Assembly (NCBI RefSeq): GCF_000721705.1
Contig: NZ_JOJL01000006.1
Coordinates: 1-64,000, forward strand
From: Actinoplanes subtropicus
Lineage (GTDB): Bacteria > Actinomycetota > Actinomycetes > Mycobacteriales > Micromonosporaceae
DNA length: 64,000 nucleotides
Reading direction: 5' to 3'
Within the stretch, counting starts at the first letter, position 1, and each line of letters starts with the position of its first letter. A program made the position numbers and the translations under genes. The notes below the pieces were generated by a model. That model had not been told where the DNA came from and did not search any database. It worked only from the letters and a program-made list of their open reading frames with translations. Shown in pieces: positions 26,036-34,474 of the stretch.

Positions 26036-26081
26036 CATGCCCCATCCGCACGAGGGACGCACGATCCCCAAGGAGGCTTTC

Positions 26082-26297
26082 ATGAGCTCTATGCCGCACC
26101 CCACCACGGCCGCCACCCCGCTGGTCATTCCCGGCTCCCGGGCGGTGCTCTGGCTGGCCGGCGCCGCGCTGTTCGCGATCGCGCTGTACTACTTCATCGG
26201 CGTCGACCAGGGCGCGGTCTCGGTGTTCGGCAGCGACACGCACGTCCACGAGTTCGTGCACGACGCTCGCCACTTCCTCGGTTTCCCCTGCCACTGA
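26082..26297 (+). CDS. cbtB: Cobalt transporter subunit CbtB
   Basis: A 71-residue single-helix membrane protein. The helix AVLWLAGAALFAIALYYFIG is followed by the conserved histidine-rich tail HVHEFVHDARHFLGFPCH that is diagnostic of CbtB and is thought to bind Co2+. The ATG at 26082 has a strong AAGGAGG site, so the upstream in-frame start at 26037 inside the riboswitch is rejected. It is followed three bases later by cbtA and preceded by a cobalamin riboswitch, fitting cobalt uptake for B12 synthesis. Confidence 0.92.
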   Translation: MSSMPHPTTAATPLVIPGSRAVLWLAGAALFAIALYYFIGVDQGAVSVFGSDTHVHEFVHDARHFLGFPCH

Positions 26298-26300
26298 GCC

Positions 26301-27107
26301 ATGGAGAAGCGGATCATATGGCGGGGCCTGCTGGCCGGCGCCATCGGTGGGCTGCTCGCCTTCGTGTTCGCCCGCATTTTCGCCGAGCCGCAGATCCAGC
26401 AGGCGATCGACTACGAGGACGGCCGTGACCACGCGCAGGAGGCGCTGAACTCGGCCGCCGGCATCGCCCCGCACGAGCACGGCGAGGTCTTCTCCCGGGC
26501 CGTGCAGGGCAACGTCGGGATCGGCGTGGGCATGATCCTGTTCGGGGTGGCGATGGGGTTGCTGTTCGCCGTGGCGTACGCCATCTGTCTCGGACGCACC
26601 GGGCGGTTGCGCCCCCGCTCGCTCGCCCTGCTCGTGGCCGGCGGGGGTTTTCTCGGCATCTACCTGGTGCCGTTCCTCAAGTATCCGGCCAACCCGCCGG
26701 CGATCGGCGACGAGGACACCATCCGGCAGCGCAGCTCGTACTACCTGCTGATGGTGGTCGCGTCGATCCTGTTGCTGGTGTTGACGGTGTGGCTGGGCAA
26801 GCGGCTGCGGGCGCGCTTCGGCACGTGGAACGCGTCGCTGATCGCCGGGGGCGTCTTCATCCTGGCGACCGGGATCGTGATGCTGGTCCTGCCGCGGGTC
26901 GCCGAGACGCCGGAGCCGCTCACCGACCCGACCGGCAAGATCGTATTCCCGGGCTTCCCGGCCGACGTGCTGTTCCACTTCCGGTTCTACTCGATCGGGG
27001 CGCAGCTCGTCCTCTGGGCGACGATCGGGCTGGTCTTCGCGCCGATGGCCGAGCGGCTGCTGGCAGGCTCGGCGGCCCGCCCGGCGCCCGCGCTCGTCAA
27101 CGGCTGA
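26301..27107 (+). CDS. cbtA: Cobalt transporter subunit CbtA
   Basis: A 268-residue membrane protein with about six helices. The N-terminus IIWRGLLAGAIGGLLAFVFA and the segment EPQIQQAIDYEDGRDHAQEA followed by an EHGEVFSR loop are typical of CbtA, the partner of CbtB in energy-independent-looking cobalt importers found by their B12-riboswitch association. It starts three bases after the cbtB stop. Its end overlaps the convergent FhuF-like gene by 11 bases. Confidence 0.92.
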   Translation: MEKRIIWRGLLAGAIGGLLAFVFARIFAEPQIQQAIDYEDGRDHAQEALNSAAGIAPHEHGEVFSRAVQGNVGIGVGMILFGVAMGLLFAVAYAICLGRTGRLRPRSLALLVAGGGFLGIYLVPFLKYPANPPAIGDEDTIRQRSSYYLLMVVASILLLVLTVWLGKRLRARFGTWNASLIAGGVFILATGIVMLVLPRVAETPEPLTDPTGKIVFPGFPADVLFHFRFYSIGAQLVLWATIGLVFAPMAERLLAGSAARPAPALVNG

Positions 27108-27876
27108 GCACCCGCTGCCACTGCTGGCGCCGGACCTCCTCCGGCGTCAGCACGCAGTCGCCGCACGTGCCGCCGCCGGGGATCCGGTAGTAGAGGCAGC
27201 AGTTGTGGCGTACGAGGAACCACCGCTCGCGCCGCTGATCCGGCCGTTCCAGCTGCGCCGTGCCGGCCAGCGGCGCCCGCTCCAGCAGCGCCGCCACCAC
27301 CTCCGCGGCCCGTCCGGCGTGCTCCGGCTCGGCGTCCGCGATCATCCCGGCCGCGCCGCCCAGCGCCGACGCCACGTTGCCCCAGAGCAGGTGCTCGGGC
27401 AGGTGGAACCGGTCGGCGAACACCGCCACCATCGGCACCAGCGCCGGCAGCCCGCCGACCGCCTCGGCGATCTCCGGGCCGGTCAACCCCGAAACTTCCA
27501 AGAGACCCATTTCCCCGTACGCGAGGGGAAGTGGCCCGCCGGGAACCTCCCGCCAGCGCAGCTGCCCGATTTCCGGCAACGGCAACGCCGCACCCGTAGC
27601 GACCGCCCCGAGCAGCGGCGAGACCAGCCGCGCCGCCCACCCGAGAAAGGTGATCGAGGCGACCTCGCGCTCACCCACCTCGTCCTCGCCGAGCCCGCTC
27701 ATCGCGATCAGCGTCCGCCGCGCCACCCCGACCCGCTCGGCCACCACCGCCACGTCGAGCAGGTCGGCGAACGGCCGCCAGCGCACCGCGTCGCCGTCCC
27801 ACGGCTCCCAGGCGAAGTAGGGCCCGAGCTCGGCGGTTCTGCTCAGCACCGGGCCCGCGTCACGCACGCGTCCCAC
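27097..27876 (-). CDS. FhuF-like (2Fe-2S) ferric siderophore reductase family protein
   Basis: A 259-residue cytosolic protein. The C-terminal motif RHNCCLYYRI followed by TCGDCVL supplies Cys226, Cys227, Cys238 and Cys241, the C-C-x10-C-x2-C arrangement that binds a 2Fe-2S cluster in FhuF-type ferric-siderophore reductases. The N-terminal 200 residues are helix-rich and divergent. It probably releases iron from an imported siderophore complex. No siderophore transport genes are nearby; the only metal-related neighbours are the convergent cobalt transporter genes. Confidence 0.8.
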   Translation of the reverse strand: MGRVRDAGPVLSRTAELGPYFAWEPWDGDAVRWRPFADLLDVAVVAERVGVARRTLIAMSGLGEDEVGEREVASITFLGWAARLVSPLLGAVATGAALPLPEIGQLRWREVPGGPLPLAYGEMGLLEVSGLTGPEIAEAVGGLPALVPMVAVFADRFHLPEHLLWGNVASALGGAAGMIADAEPEHAGRAAEVVAALLERAPLAGTAQLERPDQRRERWFLVRHNCCLYYRIPGGGTCGDCVLTPEEVRRQQWQRVLSR

Positions 27877-27916
27877 AGTACGGTGCGGTTTCCCGGCGTA
27901 CGTCTAGGCTTTGGGG

Positions 27917-28339
27917 GTGGGTTTGACTTTGACCGCCGCCTGGGAGCTCAGCCGCCAGGAGACCGGCCTCGCGATCGTCTCCACCCTGCGGGCCGACCAG
28001 TCCATCCAGTCCTCGCTGGTCAACACCGGGATCGTCGGTGATCGGCTGGCCTTCGTGACGTACGGGGCGGTGAAGCTCGCCAACCTCCGGGCGCGCCCCC
28101 AGTTGGCCGTCGCGTTCCGCAGCGGCTGGCGGTACGCGACCGTCGAGGGGCAGGCGTCGCTGATCGGCCCGGACGATCCGGCGCCCGGCGTCGACGCGGA
28201 GGGCCTGCGCCTGCTGCTGCGCGAGATCTTCACGGCGGCCGGCGGCACCCACGACAACTGGGACGAGTACGACCGCACGATGCTGGCCCAGCGCCGGACG
28301 GCCGTGCTGATCACCCCGACCCGCATCTACGGCAGTTAG
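27917..28339 (+). CDS. Pyridoxamine 5'-phosphate oxidase-like / F420-dependent family protein
   Basis: A 140-residue split-barrel protein of the PPOX-like superfamily. Markers are LAIVSTLRADQSIQSSLVN, GDRLAFVTYGAVKLANLRAR and VAFRSGWRYATVEGQASLIG, which form the FMN/F420-binding barrel, and the terminal RTAVLITPTRIYGS. Members of this actinobacterial group often use coenzyme F420. The GTG at 27917 follows a TAGGCT -10-like box by six bases with no Shine-Dalgarno site, suggesting a leaderless transcript; a TTG at 27911 is an alternative. It precedes an SDR gene by nine bases. Confidence 0.8.
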   Translation: MGLTLTAAWELSRQETGLAIVSTLRADQSIQSSLVNTGIVGDRLAFVTYGAVKLANLRARPQLAVAFRSGWRYATVEGQASLIGPDDPAPGVDAEGLRLLLREIFTAAGGTHDNWDEYDRTMLAQRRTAVLITPTRIYGS

Positions 28340-28348
28340 GACGCTCGC

Positions 28349-29176
28349 ATGGCCAGGACCTGGTTCATCACCGGCACGTCGCGCGGCTTCGGACGGGAGT
28401 GGGCCGAGGCCGCGCTCGACCGCGGCGACCGCGTGGCGGCGACCGCGCGCGACGCCTCTTCCCTCGACGACCTCGCCGCCCGCTACGGCGACCGGGTGCT
28501 GACCATGGCGCTGGACGTCACCGACCGGCAAGCTGTGCTGGCGGCGCTGGCCCGGGCGTACGACCACTTCGGCCGCCTCGACGTGGTGGTGAACAACGCC
28601 GGCTACGGCCAGTTCGGCATGATCGAGGAGATCACCGAGCAGGAGGCCCGCGCGCAGTTCGAGACGAACGTCTTCGGGGCGCTGTGGGTCACCCAGGGCG
28701 CGCTGCCCTACCTGCGGGAGAGCGGCGGCGGCAACCTCATCCAGGTGTCCTCGATCGGCGGGGTCTCCGCGTTTCCGAACATCGGCATCTACAACGGGTC
28801 CAAGTGGGCGCTCGAGGGCATCAGCCAGGCGCTGGCGCAGGAGGTCGCGCTGTTCGGGATCAAGGTGACGCTGGTCGAGCCGGGCGCGTACAGCACGGAC
28901 TGGGGCGGCTCCTCGGCCAAGCACGCGACGCCCTCGCCCACCTACGAGAAGGTCCGCGAGGTGGCCGCCGAGGGCCGGCGCAAGCGGGTCTCCAGCCCCG
29001 GCGACCCGGCCGCCACCCGCGCGGCGATCCTGAAGATCGTGGACGCGGAGAACCCGCCGCTACGGGTCTTCTTCGGCGAGGTGCCGCTGGGCATCGCGAC
29101 CGCCGACTACGAGTCCCGCCTCGCCGAGTGGCGCGAGTGGCAGCCGGTCTCGATCGAGGCCCAGGGCGGCGCGTAG
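28349..29176 (+). CDS. Short-chain dehydrogenase/reductase
   Basis: A 275-residue classical-type SDR. The Rossmann nucleotide loop is TGTSRGFGREW near residues 7-17, the structural motif is NNAGYG, and the catalytic part has VSSIGGVS with the active serine and YNGSKWAL with Tyr-x3-Lys. It should oxidise or reduce an alcohol/ketone with NAD(P)(H). It probably shares a transcript with the F420/FMN-type protein upstream (nine-base gap), and the decayed hydrolase remnant begins immediately after its stop. Confidence 0.9.
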   Translation: MARTWFITGTSRGFGREWAEAALDRGDRVAATARDASSLDDLAARYGDRVLTMALDVTDRQAVLAALARAYDHFGRLDVVVNNAGYGQFGMIEEITEQEARAQFETNVFGALWVTQGALPYLRESGGGNLIQVSSIGGVSAFPNIGIYNGSKWALEGISQALAQEVALFGIKVTLVEPGAYSTDWGGSSAKHATPSPTYEKVREVAAEGRRKRVSSPGDPAATRAAILKIVDAENPPLRVFFGEVPLGIATADYESRLAEWREWQPVSIEAQGGA

Positions 29177-29392
29177 GTGGCGCTCCGCGTGCTGCTCCTG
29201 CACGGGCTGGGCGGCCTGGTGGCGCGGTCGACGGCGGTGGTGACGCCGGCGCGCGGCGCGCGTGACCCGATGAACACCGACTCCCGGTTGGCGGGGTGGG
29301 GTGTCCCGGTGGTGACGCTGGCCGCGCTCGGTCACAACGCCCACGTGGAGAGCCCGGATCGCTGCCTGACCCTGCTGCCGTCAGGCGGTTGA
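29177..29392 (+). pseudogene. Internally deleted alpha/beta-hydrolase remnant
   Basis: The 71-codon frame joins a hydrolase-like start (LRVLLLHGLGG) directly to a hydrolase-like end (ARDPMNTDSRLAGWGVPVVT, then LGHNAHVESPD containing the catalytic-histidine region). The nucleophile elbow, about 150-200 residues, is missing between them. The frame starts on the base after the SDR stop codon and overlaps the convergent zinc-ribbon gene end. It is best read as a hydrolase gene collapsed by an in-frame deletion. Confidence 0.55.
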
Positions 29393-30037
29393 GGAACCGC
29401 AGCCGGTGCAGAACATCGCGCTCGCGTTCACCTGGGTGCCGCACTGGCCGCAGAAGCGTTTCGCCTCCGGGGCGGCCGCGAGCGGGGTGCCGCAGTGCTG
29501 GCAGTACTTGCCGCCGCCGGTCTCGTTCGAGCAGGACGGGCAGCGGCCCACCGCCGTCGAGTCGTAGTTCGTGCCCTGCGTCCAGTCGACCGTACGGATC
29601 TTGGTGTTGAGCTGCTCGACCTGGGCCCTCGCCTGGATGCCGGCGATCTCCTGGTCGAGCTTGGGGGCGCAGTTCACGCAGACGCCGCGCTCGTCGTTCC
29701 AGCAGACCTGGTGACAGACCCACTCGCCGCAGCGGTGGCACTGGTTGAAGTTGGGCCGGATCTCCTCGACCGCGTTCTGCAGCGCCTTGTCCCAGGCCGG
29801 GCCGCGGGTGCCGTCCCGCAGCCAGTTGGCGTCCCAGCCCAGCTCGGAGGCGCGCCGGCCGAGCTCGCCGCCGAGCAGGTCGCCGCCCATCCGCAGCAGC
29901 TTGCCGCCGAAGTTCATCGCCGAGCGCTTGAACGACGACGTGTACCCGTTGCCGCAGCGCTCGCAGTAGAACTCGAACTGGTAGCCCTCTTGCGTCGACC
30001 GGTCCTGGTAGTTGTCCGTGAAGCCGACCATGCCCAT
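29381..30037 (-). CDS. Zinc-ribbon protein with multiple Cys4 motifs
   Basis: A 218-residue soluble protein. An N-terminal CERCG is followed by a helical part, a central CHRCGEWVCHQVCWNDERG and CVNC cluster, and two C-terminal zinc ribbons (CPSCSNETGGGKYCQHCG; CGQCGTQVNASAMFCTGCG). Such double zinc ribbons are usually protein- or nucleic acid-binding adaptors. No enzymatic motif is seen. The ATG at 30037 follows a short alternative start at 30052. It is divergent from the second GH54 gene, and its function is unknown. Confidence 0.72.
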   Translation of the reverse strand: MGMVGFTDNYQDRSTQEGYQFEFYCERCGNGYTSSFKRSAMNFGGKLLRMGGDLLGGELGRRASELGWDANWLRDGTRGPAWDKALQNAVEEIRPNFNQCHRCGEWVCHQVCWNDERGVCVNCAPKLDQEIAGIQARAQVEQLNTKIRTVDWTQGTNYDSTAVGRCPSCSNETGGGKYCQHCGTPLAAAPEAKRFCGQCGTQVNASAMFCTGCGSSTA

Positions 30038-30167
30038 GTTTCTTGCCCCCAAGCGCCTCTTGCCCGGTGCAGACGGTACCTAAGTGACGCGACTTTATCG
30101 ACGGCGCGGTAGGGGCCGGAGTAAGACTGTCAACACAGTTAAATACTTCGATGAGGAGCGACTCCCC

Positions 30168-31967
30168 ATGCGCGGATTCCTCGCCGCCCTCCTGCTTGTC
30201 GTCCCGGCACCGGCGGCCCCGGCGGCCGCCTCCCTGCCCTGTGATAGCTACGCCGCCGCCGGGACGCCCTGCGTCGCCGCGCACAGCACCGTGCGCGCCC
30301 TGCTCGCGTCCTACGGCGGGGCGCTCTACCAGCTCACCCGCGCCTCCGACGGCGCCACCCACGATGTCGGGCTGCTGGCGACCGGCGGCTACGTCAACGC
30401 CGGCGACCACGACGCCTTCTGCAACGGCACGACCTGCCGGATCACCAGGATCTACGACCAGACCGGCCGGCACAACGACCTGTCGATCGCGCCCGACGGC
30501 GGGGCCGGCAGCGGCGACCGCGGCGCCGACGCGAGCGAGATCGCGGTGACCGCGGGCGGCCACAAGGCGTACGGAATCTGGGTTTCGCCGGGAATTGGCT
30601 ATCGCTTCACCGGGGTTGCCTCGGGTGTCGCGGTCAACGGTCAGGCCGAGGGCGTGTACATGGTCGCCAGCGGCACCCACGTCAACTCGGACTGCTGCTT
30701 CGACTACGGCAACGCCGAATCGACGCCCTACGACACCGGCAACGGCCACATGGACGCGGTCAGCATCGCCACGACCTGCTACTTCCAGCCGTGCACCGGC
30801 TCCGGACCGTGGGTCGAGGCGGATATGGAGAACGGCATGTTCCAGGGCGCGAACGGCTCCAATACGGCCAACGCCGGCAACAAGTCGGCCTTCGTCACGG
30901 CGGTGCTGAAGAACGACGGGCAAACGACGTACGCAATAAAGGGTGGAAACTCGCAATCCGGCGGACTCAGCACGTGGTGGAGCGGCTCGCTGCCGACGGA
31001 CAAGCCCGGGTACCGCCCGATGCACCAGGAGGGCGGCATCATCCTGGGCATCGGCGGCGACAACAGCAACCGCAACCGGGGCACCTGGTTCGAGGGCGCG
31101 ATGACCGCCGGCTACCCCACCGACACGGCCGAGAACGCGGTGCAGGCCAACGTCGTCGCGGTCGGCTACTCGGGGCAGACCAGCGTGCCGAACGGGCCGG
31201 CCGGCACGGTCACCGGGCCCGGCGGCAAGTGCGTGGACGTGGCCGCCGACGACACCGGCGGCAACCTGGCCGCCGTGCAGCTGTGGGACTGCCAGTCGTA
31301 CGCCTCGGACCAGCACTGGACGCACTACGCCGACAATTCCCTGCGTACGCTCGGCCGCTGCCTGGACATCAACGGCAACGGCACGGCCAACGGCACCCAG
31401 GTCGAACTGTGGGACTGCAACGGGGTCGGCGGCCAGAGGTGGCTCCAGCAGGCCGACGGCTCGCTGCGCAACCCGCAATCCGGCCGGTGCCTCGACTCTC
31501 CCAGCGGCAACACCGCCAACGGCACCCGGCTGCAGATCTACGACTGCAACGGCAGCGGAGCGCAGAAGTTCGCGGTCGACGGCGGCGGCCCGGCGGCCGG
31601 GCCGGGCGGCAAGTGCGTCGACGTGGCGGCCGACGACACCGGCGGCAACGGCAGCGCGGTGCAGTTGTGGGACTGCCAGTCGTACGCGATCGACCAGCAC
31701 TGGGTGCACCTGGGCAACGGCGCGCTCCGCACGCTCGGCCGCTGCCTGGACATCAACGGCAACGGCACCGCGAACGGCACCCCGGTCGAGCTCTGGGACT
31801 GCAACGGCGTCGGCGGCCAGAACTGGCAGCAGCAGGCCGACGGCTCGCTGCGCAACCCGCAATCCGGCCGGTGCCTCGACTCCCCCGGCGGCAACACGGC
31901 CAACGGCACTCGGTTGCAGATCTACGACTGCAACGGTAGCGGAGCGCAGAAGTTCGCCCTGAGCTGA
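30168..31967 (+). CDS. Secreted GH54 alpha-L-arabinofuranosidase with two ricin B-type domains
   Basis: A 599-residue exported enzyme. A short signal peptide (residues 1-22) precedes a GH54 catalytic domain (~25-340). Key residues are conserved: vicinal Cys176-Cys177 in SDCCFDYGNAE, nucleophile position Glu221 in ADMENGMF, general acid Asp298 in GIGGDNSN. Two nearly identical ricin-type lectin domains (~350-470 and ~478-599) with QxW-type repeats replace the CBM42 found in the first paralogue and probably bind galactose- or arabinose-containing glycans. The ATG at 30168 has a GAGGAG site, and an in-frame upstream start at 30084 lacks a signal peptide. A hairpin 50 bases downstream may terminate transcription. 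Confidence 0.9.
   Translation: MRGFLAALLLVVPAPAAPAAASLPCDSYAAAGTPCVAAHSTVRALLASYGGALYQLTRASDGATHDVGLLATGGYVNAGDHDAFCNGTTCRITRIYDQTGRHNDLSIAPDGGAGSGDRGADASEIAVTAGGHKAYGIWVSPGIGYRFTGVASGVAVNGQAEGVYMVASGTHVNSDCCFDYGNAESTPYDTGNGHMDAVSIATTCYFQPCTGSGPWVEADMENGMFQGANGSNTANAGNKSAFVTAVLKNDGQTTYAIKGGNSQSGGLSTWWSGSLPTDKPGYRPMHQEGGIILGIGGDNSNRNRGTWFEGAMTAGYPTDTAENAVQANVVAVGYSGQTSVPNGPAGTVTGPGGKCVDVAADDTGGNLAAVQLWDCQSYASDQHWTHYADNSLRTLGRCLDINGNGTANGTQVELWDCNGVGGQRWLQQADGSLRNPQSGRCLDSPSGNTANGTRLQIYDCNGSGAQKFAVDGGGPAAGPGGKCVDVAADDTGGNGSAVQLWDCQSYAIDQHWVHLGNGALRTLGRCLDINGNGTANGTPVELWDCNGVGGQNWQQQADGSLRNPQSGRCLDSPGGNTANGTRLQIYDCNGSGAQKFALS
31215..31964 (+). repeat. Tandem duplication of the ricin-domain coding sequence
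   Basis: The DNA encoding the first ricin domain (about 31215-31580) recurs about 384 bases later (31599-31964) with only scattered, mostly synonymous differences. For example GGCAAGTGCGTGGACGTGGC becomes GGCAAGTGCGTCGACGTGGC. The high identity suggests a recent duplication or gene conversion inside the gene. Confidence 0.8.
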
Positions 31968-32017
31968 CCGAACCCCTTCAGTAGCCACGCCGGCGGCCGA
32001 TTGCTTCCGGCGTAGAA

Positions 32018-32045
32018 GAGGCCCGTGCCTTCCGGTGCGGGCCTC
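32018..32045 (+). terminator. Hairpin after the GH54/ricin gene
   Basis: GAGGCCCG (32018-32025) pairs with CGGGCCTC (32038-32045) around a 12-base loop. It lies 50 bases past the GH54 stop and 25 bases before the next start codon, so it may end the first transcript or sit in the leader of the M15 peptidase gene. Confidence 0.5.
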
Positions 32046-32069
32046 CGGCACATCCTGGGGAGGATTCGC

Positions 32070-33056
32070 GTGCGGAAGTACCGGGCCATCGTGGCCGCCG
32101 TGCTGGCCACCACTCCGATCGTCGGGGTCTCGGCGCAACCGGCCGATGCCGTCGTGCCCGCCGCGGCCAAGACCTGGTCGTCGCTGATGTACACGGCGTT
32201 CAACGGCAGCCCGGAGATCGTCAAGCTCCGCGCCATGCTGCCCGACCTGCGGCGCACCGTGATCACCAGTAAGGTCGCGATCGGCGAGGCGATCATCTCG
32301 CAGAGCGCGGCCCAGGCCTCGGTCACGATGGCAACTTCCGCAAACCTCAAAGCCAGGCGTGCGTACGCCACGGCCAGCGCCGCCCGGAAGGCGGCCAAGA
32401 CCTCGATCGAGCGCCGCCGGCAGCTGGCCGCCGAGCGACAGCGCAGCGCGGATCTGAACCGGTCGGTGGTCACGCTGCGCACCGCGCAGACCCGCCTGCG
32501 CACCGCCACGGCGAAGCTGGCCGCGGCCAACGACGCCTGGCACGCGGCGAATGTGGCGGTGCGCAACGCCGAGCAGAAGATCGCGGCCTTCGGCGGTTAC
32601 GACCCGGACGCCGCCGCACGGGCCGCCCAGCTCGCCCGCCAGGTGGTCACCGACACCCGGGCGACCTTCACGATCGACGACACCACCCAGGTCTACGGGA
32701 TCACCGTCAACAAGACCATCGCATACGCCTTCCAGCACATGATCGACGATGCGGCGAAGGCCGGCGTGCCGATGTCCGGCGGCGGTTTCCGCACCAAGGA
32801 ACAGCAGATCAAGCTGCGCGTCACCAACGGCTGCCCGGACATCTGGACCGCGCCGGCCTCCTCCTGCCGGGTGCCGACCGCGATCCCGGGACACTCGCTG
32901 CACGAGATCGGGCTGGCCGTCGACCTGACGTACGGCGGCCGGGCCATCCCCAACCACGACAGCGTCGCCTACCAGTGGCTGGCCGCGAACGCGAGCAGGT
33001 ACGGCTTCGAGAACCTGCCGTCGGAGCCGTGGCACTGGTCGATCACCGGCAACTGA
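32070..33056 (+). CDS. Secreted M15 family D-Ala-D-Ala carboxypeptidase (VanY-like)
   Basis: A 328-residue exported protein. The signal peptide VRKYRAIVAAVLATTPIVG is followed by an Ala/Arg-rich coiled-coil of roughly 130 residues, then a zinc peptidase domain. The VanY-type motif SLHEIGLAVD gives His278 and Asp285; Glu319 and His322 lie in SEPWHWS. It trims peptidoglycan stem peptides outside the membrane. The GTG at 32070 has a strong GGGGAGG site, so the longer reading from 32025 is rejected. The coiled-coil probably mediates regulation or wall-complex binding, as in other actinobacterial wall hydrolases. Confidence 0.85.
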   Translation: MRKYRAIVAAVLATTPIVGVSAQPADAVVPAAAKTWSSLMYTAFNGSPEIVKLRAMLPDLRRTVITSKVAIGEAIISQSAAQASVTMATSANLKARRAYATASAARKAAKTSIERRRQLAAERQRSADLNRSVVTLRTAQTRLRTATAKLAAANDAWHAANVAVRNAEQKIAAFGGYDPDAAARAAQLARQVVTDTRATFTIDDTTQVYGITVNKTIAYAFQHMIDDAAKAGVPMSGGGFRTKEQQIKLRVTNGCPDIWTAPASSCRVPTAIPGHSLHEIGLAVDLTYGGRAIPNHDSVAYQWLAANASRYGFENLPSEPWHWSITGN

Positions 33057-33621
33057 CCTTCACGCCCCCGGACAGCAGCGAGTCGTGCAGCTCGAGGGTG
33101 GTCAGCGTGACCGCCTTCGGGACGTCGAAGACGATCTTGCCAGCCACCCGCTCGCCGGGGGCGACCCGGTCCAGGAACGTCTTGGTGTCGCGGTTGACGT
33201 AGAGGTCGGCGATCTCGTCGACGCCGTACTCGGCACCGGCCGCGTCGAAGCCCTTCTGCGCGTAGCTGAGGAAGAACTGCGCCCCGCCGGCGATGTTGCG
33301 GGCGGACAGGCTGACGACGCAGAACTTGCCCTTCGCGGTGCGCTTGAACTGCTCCGCGCCCAGCGTGGTCTGCGTGCAGTCGACCTGGGAGACGACGAAC
33401 TCGAACTTGCCGTCCCGCACGGCGGCCCCGACCCCCGGGGTCGCCGGCGCGGCCGGCGTGGTCTTGGCGGACTCGGCGGGCGGGGCGGTGGCGGCCTTGG
33501 TGGTGTAGCGCTGCGCCGCGGCGCCGACGACGAGCAGCACGACGATCGCGCCGACCCCGAGCAGGACGGCGTACAGCGGCTTCAACGGGGGGCGGCGTTG
33601 CGGATGAGGGTCGTACGACAT
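33043..33621 (-). CDS. Membrane-anchored DUF4352-type protein
   Basis: A 192-residue protein. A short cytoplasmic start (SYDPHPQRRPPLKP) is followed by one helix (YAVLLGVGAIVVLLVVGAAA), a Pro/Ala/Thr linker and an Ig-like domain with VRDGKFEFVVSQVDC, KGKFCVVSLSARNIAG and FDVPKAVTLTTLELHDS, the pattern of DUF4352 (telokin-like) domains. Two cysteines (in VDC and KFC) may form a disulfide. It is probably an extracellular structural or binding protein. Its end overlaps the convergent M15 peptidase gene by 14 bases. Confidence 0.78.
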   Translation of the reverse strand: MSYDPHPQRRPPLKPLYAVLLGVGAIVVLLVVGAAAQRYTTKAATAPPAESAKTTPAAPATPGVGAAVRDGKFEFVVSQVDCTQTTLGAEQFKRTAKGKFCVVSLSARNIAGGAQFFLSYAQKGFDAAGAEYGVDEIADLYVNRDTKTFLDRVAPGERVAGKIVFDVPKAVTLTTLELHDSLLSGGVKVSCR

Positions 33622-33655
33622 CGGGCCACTCCATGGGCCGGCCGGACTCGCTCCC

Positions 33656-34474
33656 TCAACTGTCGGTCAGCGAGCCGGGCGGGGCCACCGCTTTCGGCCG
33701 ATCAGTGTCATCCTTCGCCTGATCGGACAGGAGGGCGCATTCTGGCGGCATGGCTTCGTGCAGCTGAGGGCTGGGTGCACCAGCGCTGCGGGTCGCGACG
33801 CCGACACCGACTTCTCGCGAGCCGGAACCCGCAGCTGATCGCGGCGGGCGGTCGCCATGGGCGGCGGCCGCGCGCCGCCGTTTGTTGACTACCCACCAGG
33901 CGACGGCACCTAGGAAGAACGCGCCCAGCGCGTAGTCGAACCAGTGGCTGTACCGCTCCACGTCTCGCCAGCGTTCGCCGAGCAGATACCCGAGCCCGAC
34001 GAAGAGGGTGTTCCACAGGCCGCTGCCGAGCGCGGTGAAAACCACGAATCGGCCGAGAGGCATGCGATTGGCGCCGGCGGGGACAGAGACGAGCGAGCGT
34101 ACGACCGGAGCGCACCGCCCGAAGAGCACGGCACGGCGCGCGTGTCGCTCGAACCATTGGTCGGCCTTGTCGAGATCGGCCGGGTCGACCAGCGGGATCC
34201 GGTCGAGCCACCGGCGCAGCCGCTCCTCGCCCAACCGCAGGCCCAGGCCGTAGAGCACGAGTGCGCCGGCCACCGAGCCCGCGGTCGCCGCGGTCAGTAC
34301 CAGCACCAGGCTCACCCGGCCCGTCGAGGCCAGGTAGCCGGCCAGGGACAGCACGACCTCGCTGGGGATCGGCGGCACCACGTTCTCCAGCGCGACAAGC
34401 AGGCCGACACCGAACTCGCCGAGCGCCTCGATGACCGACGCCACCCATCCGGCCAGGCCCTGCAGGTCACTCAT
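33656..34474 (-). CDS. DedA family membrane protein
   Basis: A 272-residue membrane protein of the DedA/SNARE-associated (VTT) family. Markers are ALENVVPPIPSEVVLSLAGY (the E-x3-PPxPSE re-entrant loop), FGRCAPVVRSLVSVPAG (the F/LGRxxPxxRxxxxxPAG motif) and GSGLWNTLFVGLGYLLGERW. DedA proteins support membrane lipid homeostasis and flip isoprenoid or other phospholipids. A ~70-residue hydrophilic tail is extra. Its start overlaps the preceding PGPGW gene end by eight bases, and it is the last gene of a three-gene minus-strand operon. Confidence 0.9.
   Translation of the reverse strand: MSDLQGLAGWVASVIEALGEFGVGLLVALENVVPPIPSEVVLSLAGYLASTGRVSLVLVLTAATAGSVAGALVLYGLGLRLGEERLRRWLDRIPLVDPADLDKADQWFERHARRAVLFGRCAPVVRSLVSVPAGANRMPLGRFVVFTALGSGLWNTLFVGLGYLLGERWRDVERYSHWFDYALGAFFLGAVAWWVVNKRRRAAAAHGDRPPRSAAGSGSREVGVGVATRSAGAPSPQLHEAMPPECALLSDQAKDDTDRPKAVAPPGSLTDS

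Noticed and set aside
28860..33035. A 1391-codon minus-strand open frame
   Set aside because: It runs through the SDR, GH54/ricin and M15 peptidase genes on the other strand and shows low-complexity translation. All three opposing genes have clear motifs.
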